DNA from: Gordonia amarae NBRC 15530
Lineage (GTDB): Bacteria > Actinomycetota > Actinomycetes > Mycobacteriales > Mycobacteriaceae
Assembly (NCBI RefSeq): GCF_000241345.1
Contig: NZ_BAED01000009.1
Span: 1-64,000, forward strand
Direction of reading: 5' to 3'
DNA: 64,000 nucleotides
Shown: piece by piece, positions 1-9,135 of the stretch
Numbering within the stretch: the first letter of the stretch is position 1
Layout: the number at the start of each line of letters is the position of its first letter
Position numbers and translations under genes: made by a program
The notes under the pieces: model-generated
Database searches by the model: none
Seen by the model: only the letters and a program-made list of their open reading frames with translations
Told to the model about the DNA's origin: nothing

Positions 1-408
1 CTCGTCGGAGCCGGTATCGACCCATCTACCGTGCGTGACGTGGCATTGGCAAACCACCAGACCGCACGGGGATGCATGTGGGACTATGCAGGACATGCGC
101 AGGGAGGCGTCGACCAGGCGACAGGCAACAAGCCGACTTTCGAGGAAAATATACTTGACCGAAAGTGGTACTCCCTTTCCTACGATCTGACCATCGCTGG
201 ACGCTTGGTCCTGGTCAACTCACGCGACCGCTTCACTTGCATGACGACAGTGAAGTCTGCGCACTCTCCAGTGCACACTGCCGTCACTCGCACTTCACAC
301 CCCCCCACCGGTCACCGAACTGTGCCGGAAGGCAATCGCTTTCACCAAACTGACGATCCCCAAGATGCCACCGCCGGCACCGTGAGTAACTATGACTTGT
401 CGAGGTAG
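1..408 (+). CDS. Possible C-terminal part of an unrecognised protein
   Basis: The frame is open from base 1 to a TAG at 406-408, so any gene here begins outside the window. The first 85 or so residues look like ordinary protein (mixed polar and hydrophobic, several Trp/Tyr/Cys); the tail is Ser/Thr/His/Pro-rich. Third-position GC is clearly lower than in neighbouring genes. The stop lies 19 bp inside the convergent recG. I recognise no family. It may be a real partial gene or a chance open frame in a lower-GC intergenic stretch. Confidence 0.3.
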   Translation, partial: LVGAGIDPSTVRDVALANHQTARGCMWDYAGHAQGGVDQATGNKPTFEENILDRKWYSLSYDLTIAGRLVLVNSRDRFTCMTTVKSAHSPVHTAVTRTSHPPTGHRTVPEGNRFHQTDDPQDATAGTVSNYDLSR

Positions 409-2627
409 GCGACCTTCTGGGGAGCCAGGATGCCGTCAACGAGGTCGGCGAGAGGGCGGTGGTCGGCCAGCGGGAGGTCCATGGACACAACCTCTTCGGC
501 GAGCTCACGGGCGTCGGCGATGACGTCGGCGTCGTCGAGGAGCGACAGGAAGTGCAGGGAGGATTTGCCGCCGGACTGCAGCGAGCCGAGCACGTCGCCC
601 TCGCGGCGTTGCTGGAGGTCGATGCGGGCGAGTTCGAATCCGTCGTTGGATCCCGCGACGGCCTTGAGGCGTTCCATCGATTGCGACACCGGATTGGCCG
701 TGGTCAGCAGCAGACACAGACCGGCGTGCTCTCCGCGGCCGACACGACCGCGGAGCTGATGCAGCTGCGACACACCGAACCGGTCGGCGTCGATGATGAC
801 CATCATGGTGGCGTTGGGAACATCGACGCCGACTTCGATGACGGTGGTGGAGACGACGATGTCGACGTCACCGGCGCCGAAGCGGTCCATCACGAAGTTC
901 TTCTCGTCGGGCGGCATCCGCCCGTGCAGCATCTCGATGCTGTGCCCGCCGAGCGGCCCTGACGACAGTTCCTCGAACATGTCGAGCACCGAGGTGGTGC
1001 GCAGCGCCGGATCATCCTCGATCTTGCGCAGTTCCTCCTCGGGGCCGTCGTCGCCGATGCGTGAGCAGACAACGTACACCTGTCTGCCGGAGGCGATCTC
1101 CTCGGCGGCCCGCTCCCACACCCGGTCCACCCATTTGCTGCTGCCCATCGGCACGACGGTGGTGCTGATGGGTTGCCGACCGCGGGGCAGTTCCCGCAGC
1201 GTCGAGGTGTCGAGGTCACCGAACGCGGTCATCGCGACCGTACGCGGGATCGGGGTCGCCGTCATCACCAGAAAGTGCGGGTGCACACCATCTTTGCCGC
1301 GGCCCCGCAGTACATCACGCTGTTCCACACCGAACCGGTGCTGTTCGTCGACCACCACCATGCCGAGGTCGAAGAAGCTCACCTTCTCCTCGAGGAGAGC
1401 GTGGGTGCCGATGACGATGCCCGCCTCGCCGGTCACCACATCCAGGAGCGTCTGCCGCTTGCCCTTCGTCTTCATCGACCCGGTGAGTAGCGCGATCTTG
1501 GTGGCGCCTTCTGCGGCGGTCAGCTCCCCCGCCTCCGCGAGGTCGCCGAGCATCGACCGGATGGTCCGGTAATGCTGTGCGGCAAGCACTTCGGTCGGTG
1601 CCATGAGGACGCACTGATGGCCGTTGTCCACCACCCGGAGCATCGTGAGCAGCGAGACCAGAGTCTTACCCGAACCGACCTCGCCCTGCAGCAGCCTGCT
1701 CATCGGGGCGGTGCTCGCCAGGTCGTCGCCGATCTCGGCCACCACTTCCTTCTGCCCGTCGGTGAGTTCGAACGGAAGGCGTTGCAGCAGCTTGGCTTCC
1801 AGCCCATCGGACACCGGCGGGCAGGCCACGGACTGTTCGCGATGGCCGGCGATCCGTCGCTGTGCCAGCACCGTCTGGATCGCGAGGGCCTCGTCGAACT
1901 TCAGCCGTTCCCGCGCGGCGGTGATGTCGTCCTCAGTGTCGGGCAGATGGATCTTGCGCAGCGCCTCGTCGGCGGTGAGCAGGCCACGCGACCGGCGCCA
2001 GGCATCGTCGAGCACATCGGGTTGCGGCGGGAGCTGGGCGAGCACACGGCGGACCGCATTCCAGATGGTCCAGGTCTGAATCTCGCTGGAGGCCGGGTAC
2101 ATCGGGATGATCGGCCGGTCGAACGCGGCTGTCTCGTGACCTTCTTCGGCGAGTTCGGTGTCGGCCGTGTACATTTCGGCGGCCATCGCCGACCCGACGA
2201 CCTTGCCGGCGTCCCCGTCCCCGTCGGGAATGACCGCCCACTGCGGATGCGAGAGCTGCACCTGCTCCCGGAAGTATTTCACCTTGCCCGCCAACATGAC
2301 CCGCGCTCCGGGCTGCAGGGCGCGGCGGATGGCCCGCGGATTGAAGAACGTGGCCTCGACCCGTTGATGGCCGTCATCGACCACCACCTTGAGGAACTGG
2401 CCGTGCTTACGTTTCATCGAGATCATCTGCGAGGCGGTGATCGTGCCGACCACGGTGGTCCACTCACCGGCTTCGAGGCGTTCCCGCTGGTCGAGGTGGC
2501 CCTGCTGCATGTAGCGGCGCGGTGGATAGCGCAGCAACTCACCGACGGTGGTGATGTTGAGGGAGGCCAGACCGGCGGTGGTCTTCTTATCGAGAAGGAC
2601 GCCCGGCGAGTCCTGCAACGACACCAC
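390..2627 (-). CDS. recG: ATP-dependent DNA helicase RecG
   Basis: RecG is a monomeric superfamily 2 helicase that regresses stalled replication forks and processes branched DNA. The 745-residue product has the N-terminal OB-like wedge domain (about residues 40-180), a Walker A motif GEVGSGKT near 315, the RecG-type motif II DEQHRFGVEQR near 427, motif III TATPIPRT, and the helicase C domain ending in LRGRVGRG. It is slightly longer than the E. coli protein because of an acidic insertion around residues 134-170. It starts at GTG; the stop of the upstream DAK-family gene overlaps this start by one base (TAGTG), so the two genes are co-transcribed and probably translationally coupled, as in mycobacteria. 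Confidence 0.97.
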   Translation of the reverse strand: MVSLQDSPGVLLDKKTTAGLASLNITTVGELLRYPPRRYMQQGHLDQRERLEAGEWTTVVGTITASQMISMKRKHGQFLKVVVDDGHQRVEATFFNPRAIRRALQPGARVMLAGKVKYFREQVQLSHPQWAVIPDGDGDAGKVVGSAMAAEMYTADTELAEEGHETAAFDRPIIPMYPASSEIQTWTIWNAVRRVLAQLPPQPDVLDDAWRRSRGLLTADEALRKIHLPDTEDDITAARERLKFDEALAIQTVLAQRRIAGHREQSVACPPVSDGLEAKLLQRLPFELTDGQKEVVAEIGDDLASTAPMSRLLQGEVGSGKTLVSLLTMLRVVDNGHQCVLMAPTEVLAAQHYRTIRSMLGDLAEAGELTAAEGATKIALLTGSMKTKGKRQTLLDVVTGEAGIVIGTHALLEEKVSFFDLGMVVVDEQHRFGVEQRDVLRGRGKDGVHPHFLVMTATPIPRTVAMTAFGDLDTSTLRELPRGRQPISTTVVPMGSSKWVDRVWERAAEEIASGRQVYVVCSRIGDDGPEEELRKIEDDPALRTTSVLDMFEELSSGPLGGHSIEMLHGRMPPDEKNFVMDRFGAGDVDIVVSTTVIEVGVDVPNATMMVIIDADRFGVSQLHQLRGRVGRGEHAGLCLLLTTANPVSQSMERLKAVAGSNDGFELARIDLQQRREGDVLGSLQSGGKSSLHFLSLLDDADVIADARELAEEVVSMDLPLADHRPLADLVDGILAPQKVAYLDKS

Positions 2628-4291
2628 TATTCGACTCCCACCTGGATCAGATCGCCCTGCTGCCCGGTCTGGTACACGAGCAGTTCGACACCAGGGTACG
2701 ACCGCCGCAGGTGTTCGTCGATCACCGCGACGGTGTCGTCGGCGATCTGCGCACCTGCCAGGGCGGTCACCATCTCACCGCCGGTGGCCAGCATCAGATC
2801 GACGAGTGCCGTGGCGGCCTCGGACTGCTGGTTGGCCACGACCAGTACGTCGCTGCCGATGAGGCCGAGGATGTCACCCACCTCGCAGGTTCCGGCGAGC
2901 GTCATCATCTTGGTGTCGGCGATGGCCAGTGAACCCCAGCGAGCACCCGCGGCAGCCTCGGCCATCGCATAGGCATCGGCGTCCGGCGACTCGGACGGAT
3001 CGTGAACAGCAAGCGCCGCAAGGCATTGCGTCATCGACAGCGTCGGCAGCGACACCACCGACCGCTGCGGGGACCGCAGTTCGGCCGTCACCGACACCAG
3101 GTCGGGCGAGGACATCGCACCGTTGGCCATCACCACCACATGCGCGCTGTCGGTGGCTCGGATCGCGTCGGCGAGCATGTCCGGGGTCAGGCCGTCGTCG
3201 GCACGCACCACCGACGCCCCCGCCTCGGCGAACAGTTCGGCGGCACCCTCACCGTGCACGACCGCCACCACCGCACGCTTGTGCCGGGGCGGTGGGCCGT
3301 CGTTGACGGTCTGCTTCTTGATCTCGTCGAGCGCGAAGCAGGAGATCCGGATGTCCGACAGGACGCCCCGGGCAATGCCTGCTTCCACGGCCAGACCGGG
3401 TTCGTTGGTGTGCACGTGAACCGAGAAGCGTTCTCCCGCATCGCCGGAGCTGTCTCCGACGATCACCACGGCGTCGCCGATCTCATCGAGCCGGGTCCGC
3501 AATGTCGCCACATGTTCACCGGCCGCGCCGTCAAGCAAGAACATCACCTCGTAGTCCATATCCGACGACGCGCACGCCTCGTCGGCGGAATGGCCCGGTT
3601 CCCCGCCGCCGGTGAGAATCCCGCGATATCGGCGACGCCGCTGCATCGCCCCGGTCAGCACGCCCACCAGCGCGTCGGTGAGCACTAGGAAACCGCGCGC
3701 ACCGGCGTCCACCACTCCCGCGGACGCCAGCTCGGGCATCTGCTCGGGTGTCCGTTCAAGGGCCTCGGCCGTCTCGTCGGCGACGATCCGCGCCAGGTCG
3801 GCCGGCGAATCGCCGACGTGCTCGGCGGCCGTCTGCGCGGCCACCGCGATCACCGTCAGCACCGTGCCCTCACGAGGGTTGCTGACCGCCCGCATCGCCC
3901 CACGCGCGGCGAGCCGTAGCCCCGACGAGTACAGCTGGTTGAACGTCGAATCGGGATCGGCGATCAGCACGTCGGCCGCATCGGCGATACCGACCAGCAC
4001 CTGCGACAGGATGATGCCCGAGTTCCCACGTGCCGACGACACCGCGCCGTCGGCCATCGCGCGGGTGACCACCGCCAGATTCGCGTCGTCGGGGGTCGTG
4101 CGCGCGGCGTCGGCGGCGGCCCGCATCGTGAACAGCATGTTGCTGCCTGTGTCCGAGTCCGGGATCGGGAAGACGTTGAGGTCGTTGATCTCCCCCCGCA
4201 GCTCGTCCAGTCCCGCGACGCACGCATCGGCCCAGTCGCGGACCACGTGCGGATTCACCGAGGCGACCGGGGGTCGGTCCGGGGTCGTCAT
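2627..4291 (-). CDS. DAK/DhaL-domain protein, FakA-like fatty-acid kinase subunit
   Basis: The 554-residue protein has an N-terminal DhaL nucleotide-binding domain. Its metal/ADP loop reads NVFPIPDSDTGSNML (about residues 40-54), with the conserved Asp residues of this fold. A C-terminal DegV/FakA-type region follows. The architecture is that of FakA, the ATP-binding subunit of the fatty-acid kinase that phosphorylates acyl chains presented by FakB (DegV) proteins. The M. tuberculosis orthologue (Rv2974c) also precedes recG. No FakB gene is nearby, so the partner is inferred. Start ATG at 4291; the 281-bp gap to the divergent VWA gene must hold the promoter of the DAK-recG operon. Confidence 0.85.
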   Translation of the reverse strand: MTTPDRPPVASVNPHVVRDWADACVAGLDELRGEINDLNVFPIPDSDTGSNMLFTMRAAADAARTTPDDANLAVVTRAMADGAVSSARGNSGIILSQVLVGIADAADVLIADPDSTFNQLYSSGLRLAARGAMRAVSNPREGTVLTVIAVAAQTAAEHVGDSPADLARIVADETAEALERTPEQMPELASAGVVDAGARGFLVLTDALVGVLTGAMQRRRRYRGILTGGGEPGHSADEACASSDMDYEVMFLLDGAAGEHVATLRTRLDEIGDAVVIVGDSSGDAGERFSVHVHTNEPGLAVEAGIARGVLSDIRISCFALDEIKKQTVNDGPPPRHKRAVVAVVHGEGAAELFAEAGASVVRADDGLTPDMLADAIRATDSAHVVVMANGAMSSPDLVSVTAELRSPQRSVVSLPTLSMTQCLAALAVHDPSESPDADAYAMAEAAAGARWGSLAIADTKMMTLAGTCEVGDILGLIGSDVLVVANQQSEAATALVDLMLATGGEMVTALAGAQIADDTVAVIDEHLRRSYPGVELLVYQTGQQGDLIQVGVE

Positions 4292-4572
4292 CGGTGCACC
4301 TCTCCATCTGCCGGCCGTCGGTCACTGTCGCTGCCGACGGGTGGTCTGAGACTACCTGCGCATGCGCCGCACCCTGCCTGTTGGTGGCGGCGGCGCCGGA
4401 CCGGTTACGTCGTCGATCTGTAGGCGCCCGGTGCGATCGTCCGCCGATCATGCCGTCGAGATGACTCCCGCGCAGCTCAGGCCCGAAATGTCGTAGGCGG
4501 ATGCAATGCTCTGCGCAGAGTCGGGAGGCAAGCGGTTGCCCCATCCGACCACCGCCCTGAAAGGAGCGCGAG

Positions 4573-5844
4573 ATGAAGTTCTCCGCAGCACTCGACGTCG
4601 ACCTGGTGGCCTGCGAAGGCGACGACGAGGTGACGGTCCTGCTCGAGTTGCAGGCACCCGACGCCGCCACCACCGACCGGCCGGCGAGCGCCCTGCAGAT
4701 CGTTCTCGATCGCAGCGGCTCCATGGGTGGGGCACCTCTCGAAGGGGCCAAGCGAGCGCTGGCCGGCACCGTCGCGCGCCTGGCTCCGTCGGATGTATTC
4801 GGCGTGGTGACCTTCGACGACTCGGCACAGGTCGTGGTGCCGGCGGCACCGCTGACCGACAAGCAGGCCGTGATCGACCGGATCATGGGCATCCGGGCCG
4901 GTGGTTGCACCGACCTGTCGTCGGGATATCTGCGCGGGCTCCGCGAGCTCAAACGCGCGTCGGTTCCGGCCGGTGGTGCGACGATGCTGGTGGTGTCCGA
5001 CGGGCACGTCAACGCCGGCATCCGCGATGCCGGCGAGTTCGCCGGAATCGCGTCCAAGGCCGCAGCTGAGCGTGTGGTGACCTCGACACTCGGCTACGGC
5101 GAGGGGTACGACGAGACGCTGCTGTCGATTCTGGCGCGGGCGGGCAGCGGCAATCATGTGTTCGCCGCAGACCCCGACACCGCCGGCGCGGCCATCGCCG
5201 GTGAGGTGGACGGTCTGCTGTCCAAGGCCGCTCAGGCCGTCACGCTCACGGTCACCTGTGGACCGGAGGTGTCGGAGGTGTCCCTGTACAACGACATCCC
5301 CACGCACCAGCTCGATGACGGCAAGTTGATGGCCGAGTTGGGCGACCTGTACGCGGCCGAGGAGCGTCGACTGCTTCTGCGATTGCGGTTCTCGGATGTC
5401 GGCACATCCGGCCCGGCGCAGATCGCCACATTCGAACTGACCTACGTCGAGACGGCAACTCTCACCGAACACACCGTCACACTGCCGATTTCGGTGAACG
5501 TCGTACCCGGCGACGAGTTGTCCGGGCGGATCCGGGACCCGCGGGTGCAGTCCGAACGCCTCTTCCACGACGCCCAGGCCGGCGTTCTCAAGGCGTCTCA
5601 GGCGTTCGAGGAGGGCGACATGCTCACCGGACGCCGGTACCTGGCGATGACCTCACACATACTCGACGAGGCGGTCTCAGCGGCGCCTGCTGCCGAAGCC
5701 GACCGATACCGTTCGGAAATCGACAACGTCAAGCAGATGTTCGACGCGTCGATGGATTCGAGTTCGTCGCGAATGTCCAAGCGTACGCGCGACATGTACC
5801 ACCAGAAGAACCGTAAGACCGGTCGTCGCGACCGCGACTACTGA
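4573..5844 (+). CDS. von Willebrand factor A domain protein
   Basis: The 423-residue protein has no signal peptide. A VWA domain occupies about residues 40-215. It carries an intact MIDAS metal site: DRSGS (D46, S48, S50), a Thr in GGCTDLSSG and an Asp in VVSDGHVNAG. The C-terminal 200 residues form a beta-rich region followed by a helical, Arg/Lys-rich tail ending RKTGRRDRDY. This resembles cytoplasmic actinobacterial VWA proteins of unknown role, thought to be metal-dependent adaptors. ATG start with a good ribosome site (GAAAGGAG). The next gene follows after 126 bp on the same strand and may share its transcript. Confidence 0.8.
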   Translation: MKFSAALDVDLVACEGDDEVTVLLELQAPDAATTDRPASALQIVLDRSGSMGGAPLEGAKRALAGTVARLAPSDVFGVVTFDDSAQVVVPAAPLTDKQAVIDRIMGIRAGGCTDLSSGYLRGLRELKRASVPAGGATMLVVSDGHVNAGIRDAGEFAGIASKAAAERVVTSTLGYGEGYDETLLSILARAGSGNHVFAADPDTAGAAIAGEVDGLLSKAAQAVTLTVTCGPEVSEVSLYNDIPTHQLDDGKLMAELGDLYAAEERRLLLRLRFSDVGTSGPAQIATFELTYVETATLTEHTVTLPISVNVVPGDELSGRIRDPRVQSERLFHDAQAGVLKASQAFEEGDMLTGRRYLAMTSHILDEAVSAAPAAEADRYRSEIDNVKQMFDASMDSSSSRMSKRTRDMYHQKNRKTGRRDRDY

Positions 5845-5970
5845 CCGGCCGCGCAGCGCCGACAGGGAGAGTCCGAGATCGGCATCCATCTCCGCCGTGC
5901 GCGTCTTCGGTACCAATTCATCTACACCGGAACATGTTCCGCACACCTCACCGCACAGGAGGACTCAGCG

Positions 5971-7272
5971 ATGAGCACGAAAGCACCGCGTATCACCGAC
6001 TTGGACGAGGACTTCGCAGGCGACCCGCTACGGCACCTGGCACGGTATTGCCTGCCCGACCACCTCGTGAACCTTCAGGGTCTGGCGTTTGTCGCCGGCT
6101 ACAACGTCGACATCTCCAGCCGACTGCTCGACGACGGCGGTCTCACGTACCAGACTGTCGTTCACCGGGTTACAGCCGACGGCGAACTGCACGGCTCCGA
6201 GTACATCATCGGGATGGCCGAGTACCACGGTGCAGGTTGGACGATGATCCCGCAGGGCACCGGCACGCTGCCCGATGCCGCGGTGGGAGTCGAAGTGGCC
6301 GTCCGCCGGACGCCGATCACCACTCTCATTCGTCGCATCGGCTCCAACATCAACGACTGGGACTTCGCCGATTCCGGCGATCCACAGCAGGATCGGCGCA
6401 TCCGTGCCGAACACGACGCGCGCCACGCCGGCGGTACCGTCGACCAGATCATCGAGGCGGAAACCGACCATCTCGTTCACGCCCGGCACTCCGACGAGTT
6501 CTATGACGTCCGCCTGGTGGCGGTTCTTTCCGGATTCGATGTCGAGGTGAAGAACCGTCTCGTCGGCGATGACCATGAGTGCACCCTGACGGCCCGCCGC
6601 GTCGATCAGGACGGCGACCCGGTCGGTCAGGCGATCGTCGTCGTGTCGGCCTACCGGAACGGCGAATGGACCATCGACCGGTCCCGGACCGGCATTCTCG
6701 AAGGAGATGCCGCACTGCGCCCGGCAGACACCGGTGAATTGGTGAACTTCCTCTTCGAGAGGATCAACGACTGGGACCTGGCCGACGAATTTATCGAGGA
6801 AGACATGACCGTCGACGACGTCACCGAACTGACCGAAACCCAACGAACGGCCATGCGCCGCAAGCTTGCACAGACCGCGAACCTGCCCGTCGACGATCTC
6901 CGGGATCTCATCCTCTCGTTGCCGGCTCGCCAGCCGGTCACCGACGAATATGAAGGCCCCTACTCAAGTTCGGCCCCGTACAGTTCACAGCGCGAGCATA
7001 TCGCCGGCTGGCTTGAGGAATACTCCGGCCGTGGCTACTACAACCGCCAGAAGCCGACGACCAGTTCGAAGGCGTTCTACGGCCGGTTCAAGTGCGCACC
7101 TGGATTGCTGTGGCTGGCCGAGGCACTGGGCGAGAACCCGGACACCTGCCGCACCGCGATCGAACGCTCCGCCGAGTCCGGTTCCAACCCGGCGTCGCAA
7201 TGCGGGGCGTTCCGCAAGGTGGTCTCGTGGCCCCGCATCGTCGAACTCCTCGACGCACGGTTGGCCGGGTAA
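5971..7272 (+). CDS. Unrecognised protein with two internal repeats and a conserved-looking C-terminal domain
   Basis: The 433-residue protein has no signal peptide or membrane segment. Two copies of a domain of about 95-100 residues are visible (about 36-134 and 182-273). Each has a beta-rich core and ends in the same signature, NINDWDFAD then RINDWDLAD. A C-terminal domain (about 340-433) carries SSKAFYGRFKCAPGLLWLAE and, later, QCGAFRKVVSWPRI. It looks compact and is possibly shared with other small bacterial proteins, but I cannot name a family. ATG start with ribosome site CAGGAGG. It lies downstream of the VWA gene and ends at a strong bidirectional terminator. Confidence 0.75.
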   Translation: MSTKAPRITDLDEDFAGDPLRHLARYCLPDHLVNLQGLAFVAGYNVDISSRLLDDGGLTYQTVVHRVTADGELHGSEYIIGMAEYHGAGWTMIPQGTGTLPDAAVGVEVAVRRTPITTLIRRIGSNINDWDFADSGDPQQDRRIRAEHDARHAGGTVDQIIEAETDHLVHARHSDEFYDVRLVAVLSGFDVEVKNRLVGDDHECTLTARRVDQDGDPVGQAIVVVSAYRNGEWTIDRSRTGILEGDAALRPADTGELVNFLFERINDWDLADEFIEEDMTVDDVTELTETQRTAMRRKLAQTANLPVDDLRDLILSLPARQPVTDEYEGPYSSSAPYSSQREHIAGWLEEYSGRGYYNRQKPTTSSKAFYGRFKCAPGLLWLAEALGENPDTCRTAIERSAESGSNPASQCGAFRKVVSWPRIVELLDARLAG

Positions 7273-7286
7273 TACCTTTACGCGCA

Positions 7287-7336
7287 ATCTATTCGGAATG
7301 CCGGTGCCAAATACCGGCACCTCCTTCCGAATAGAT
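7287..7336. terminator. Bidirectional hairpin between convergent genes
   Basis: A perfect 12-bp outer stem (ATCTATTCGGAA with its complement at 7325-7336) encloses a second inner stem (TGCCGGT/ACCGGCA). It sits between the convergent two-repeat gene and the DoxX gene, so it probably terminates both. Confidence 0.75.
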
Positions 7337-7349
7337 GTCTGCGCGCCGG

Positions 7350-7769
7350 TCAGCTCACCTGCGCCCGTCGGCTCGGCAGGATGTAGTGGTCGATGGCGGC
7401 GGGGCCGGACTTGACGAAGCCGACGGCGATGAGACCGGCGATGAGGGCGAGCGGGAACTCGTAGCCACCGTTCATGGACCAGAGGCCATGGTCGATGTGG
7501 GCGTAGAAGATGGCGCCGATCATGTCGGCGATGAGCAGGATCGCCACGAGCGGGAGGGCGAGCCCGACGATCAGGAGAACGCCGCCGATGAGCTCGACCC
7601 AGGTGGCGTAGTACGCGGCCAGGTCGGGAGCCGGCACGCCCATCTGGTCGAACATGCCTTTGGTGGCGTCGATGCCGTTGGTGGACAGCTTCTGCCAGCC
7701 GTGCATCACGAAGATGTAGCCGAGGATGACGCGCGCCACCAGGTGGGCGCCGCTGTTGATTCCGAGCAC
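7350..7769 (-). CDS. DoxX-family small membrane protein
   Basis: Integral membrane protein of 139 residues with four predicted membrane segments, typical of the DoxX/SURF4-like family. These proteins are linked to redox and thiol homeostasis, but their biochemistry is unclear. The N-terminus has the family pattern [19 protein letters not shown] chose the GTG at 7769 (product begins MLGINSG) because a GGGAG ribosome site lies just upstream; a longer in-frame reading begins with unlikely polar sequence. It is transcribed away from rpmB and convergent with the two-repeat gene. Confidence 0.85.
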   Translation of the reverse strand: MLGINSGAHLVARVILGYIFVMHGWQKLSTNGIDATKGMFDQMGVPAPDLAAYYATWVELIGGVLLIVGLALPLVAILLIADMIGAIFYAHIDHGLWSMNGGYEFPLALIAGLIAVGFVKSGPAAIDHYILPSRRAQVS

Positions 7770-7997
7770 TGTGTTCTCCCAATCTCGTCGACAGTAGTCC
7801 CGACCAAACAAACGGACCGTAGTCCGCTTCGAGCCAGCGTAGCGGCTCTCACAAGACGCTGCCAACCGGCCGATTTTGTCCCGGCGAGGCAGTCCGGCTA
7901 TTCTTGCAGGGTTGCCTTGCGACGTTCACGGTGTCTTCACCGTAGATGCGCCCGAGGCAGGAACACCGACCATTCATCTAACAAAGGGAGTTCGAAC

Positions 7998-8186
7998 ATG
8001 GCTGCCGTCTGCGATATCTGCGGCAAGGGCCCGGGCTTCGGCAAGTCCGTCTCGCACTCACACCGTCGCACCAACCGTCGGTGGAACCCGAACATCCAGT
8101 CCGTTCGCGTCGAGGTCGCCCCGGGCAACCGCAAGCGCAAGAACGTCTGCACCTCATGCCTGAAGGCCGGCAAGACCACCGTCTAG
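7998..8186 (+). CDS. rpmB: 50S ribosomal protein L28 (zinc-ribbon form)
   Basis: The 62-residue L28 is a component of the large ribosomal subunit. It has paired cysteines (CDICG at 6-10 and CTSCLKAG near the C-terminus), so it is the zinc-binding C+ version. Actinobacteria often also encode a zinc-free paralogue that replaces it under zinc limitation; none is in this window. ATG start preceded by AAAGGGAG. Two hairpins follow the stop. Confidence 0.96.
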   Translation: MAAVCDICGKGPGFGKSVSHSHRRTNRRWNPNIQSVRVEVAPGNRKRKNVCTSCLKAGKTTV

Positions 8187-8199
8187 CCTGAGCTGACCG

Positions 8200-8241
8200 A
8201 CATCGGCGGTCGCCCACACCTCGTGGGCGGGCCGTCGATGT
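8200..8241 (+). terminator. Hairpin downstream of rpmB
   Basis: An imperfect long stem (ACATCG...CGCCCAC pairing with GTGGGCG...CGATGT) is followed by TTTGCGTTTG. It lies 14 bp after the rpmB stop and is a plausible intrinsic terminator. Confidence 0.65.
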
Positions 8242-8252
8242 TTGCGTTTGCC

Positions 8253-8314
8253 GACAACACGACCCGGCCGCCGACCGAGCATTCGCTCGTGCCCGACGGC
8301 CGGGTCGTTGTGTG
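8253..8314. terminator. Second long hairpin between rpmB and the enoyl-CoA hydratase gene
   Basis: The arms ACAACACGACCCGGCCG and CGGCCGGGTCGTTGTGT are nearly complementary over 17 bp, separated by about 27 bp. It is immediately upstream of the start of the next gene, so it may be a backup terminator or a 5' leader structure. Confidence 0.5.
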
Positions 8315-8334
8315 TCCGGGATAGTGTTCTCGCT

Positions 8335-9132
8335 ATGACCGCAACCACAGACGCCCCGTCGGGCAGCCTCGTCACACAGGACGGTCACGTCCTGATCGTC
8401 CCCGTCTCCGATCCCGGGGCCGGTACCGCGATGTCCCGCGACACCGTTCTCGACGGAACAGCCGCCCTGCAGGCCATCGCCCGCGGCGACCGCGACGCCC
8501 GGGTCCTGCTGCTCATCGGCCATGGCCCCAATTTCTGCGCCGGCGGCAATGTCCGCGCCTTCGCCGCCGCCGACGACCGTCCCGCTTTCCTGCGCGGCCT
8601 CGCAGACGACGCGCACGCCTTCGTCCGCGCCATCTACGAAGCCGACATCCCCGTGGTCGTCGCCGCCAAGAAGTGGGCCGCGGGCGTCGGTATGAGCTTC
8701 GTGCTGCACGGCGACATCGTCATCGGGGGACCGTCCACCAAACTCCAGCCCGCGTACGGTGGCATCGGCCTGTCTCCCGACGGCGGCATGAGCTGGACGT
8801 TGCCGCGCGCGATCGGTGCTGCCCGCGCCCGCAATGTCATCCTCACCAACCGCACCGTCACCGCCGACGAGGCTCTCGCCTGGGGCATCCTGTCAGAGAT
8901 CGTCGACGACGACCAGGTAGATGCTGTGGCCCTCGAACGCGCCCACAAACTGGCCGCCGGACCGGCGAAGTCGATCAGGGCCACGCGCAAACTGCTCAGC
9001 GCGTCCGTCGGCAATTCGCTCAGCGACCAGCTCAACGCCGAAGCCCGGTCCATCTCTGTCCTGAGCGGACAGCCCGAAGGCATCGAGGGCGTCGACGCGT
9101 TCGTCGGCAAGCGCAAGCCCAACTGGGGCTGA
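8335..9132 (+). CDS. Enoyl-CoA hydratase/isomerase family protein
   Basis: Crotonase-fold enzyme of 265 residues. The acyl-CoA/oxyanion-hole segment GPNFCAGGNVRAF lies near residues 62-74 and the second oxyanion segment GIGLSPDGGMSWTLPR near 142-157. Crotonase enzymes hydrate or isomerise enoyl-CoA thioesters, often in beta-oxidation. The second catalytic acid position carries an Asp (SPDGG), as in isomerase-like members, so the substrate and reaction cannot be fixed from sequence. Start ATG at 8335; an upstream in-frame start would run through the hairpin region and is unlikely. It converges on ung with a 3-bp gap. Confidence 0.85.
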   Translation: MTATTDAPSGSLVTQDGHVLIVPVSDPGAGTAMSRDTVLDGTAALQAIARGDRDARVLLLIGHGPNFCAGGNVRAFAAADDRPAFLRGLADDAHAFVRAIYEADIPVVVAAKKWAAGVGMSFVLHGDIVIGGPSTKLQPAYGGIGLSPDGGMSWTLPRAIGAARARNVILTNRTVTADEALAWGILSEIVDDDQVDAVALERAHKLAAGPAKSIRATRKLLSASVGNSLSDQLNAEARSISVLSGQPEGIEGVDAFVGKRKPNWG

Positions 9133-9135
9133 CGC

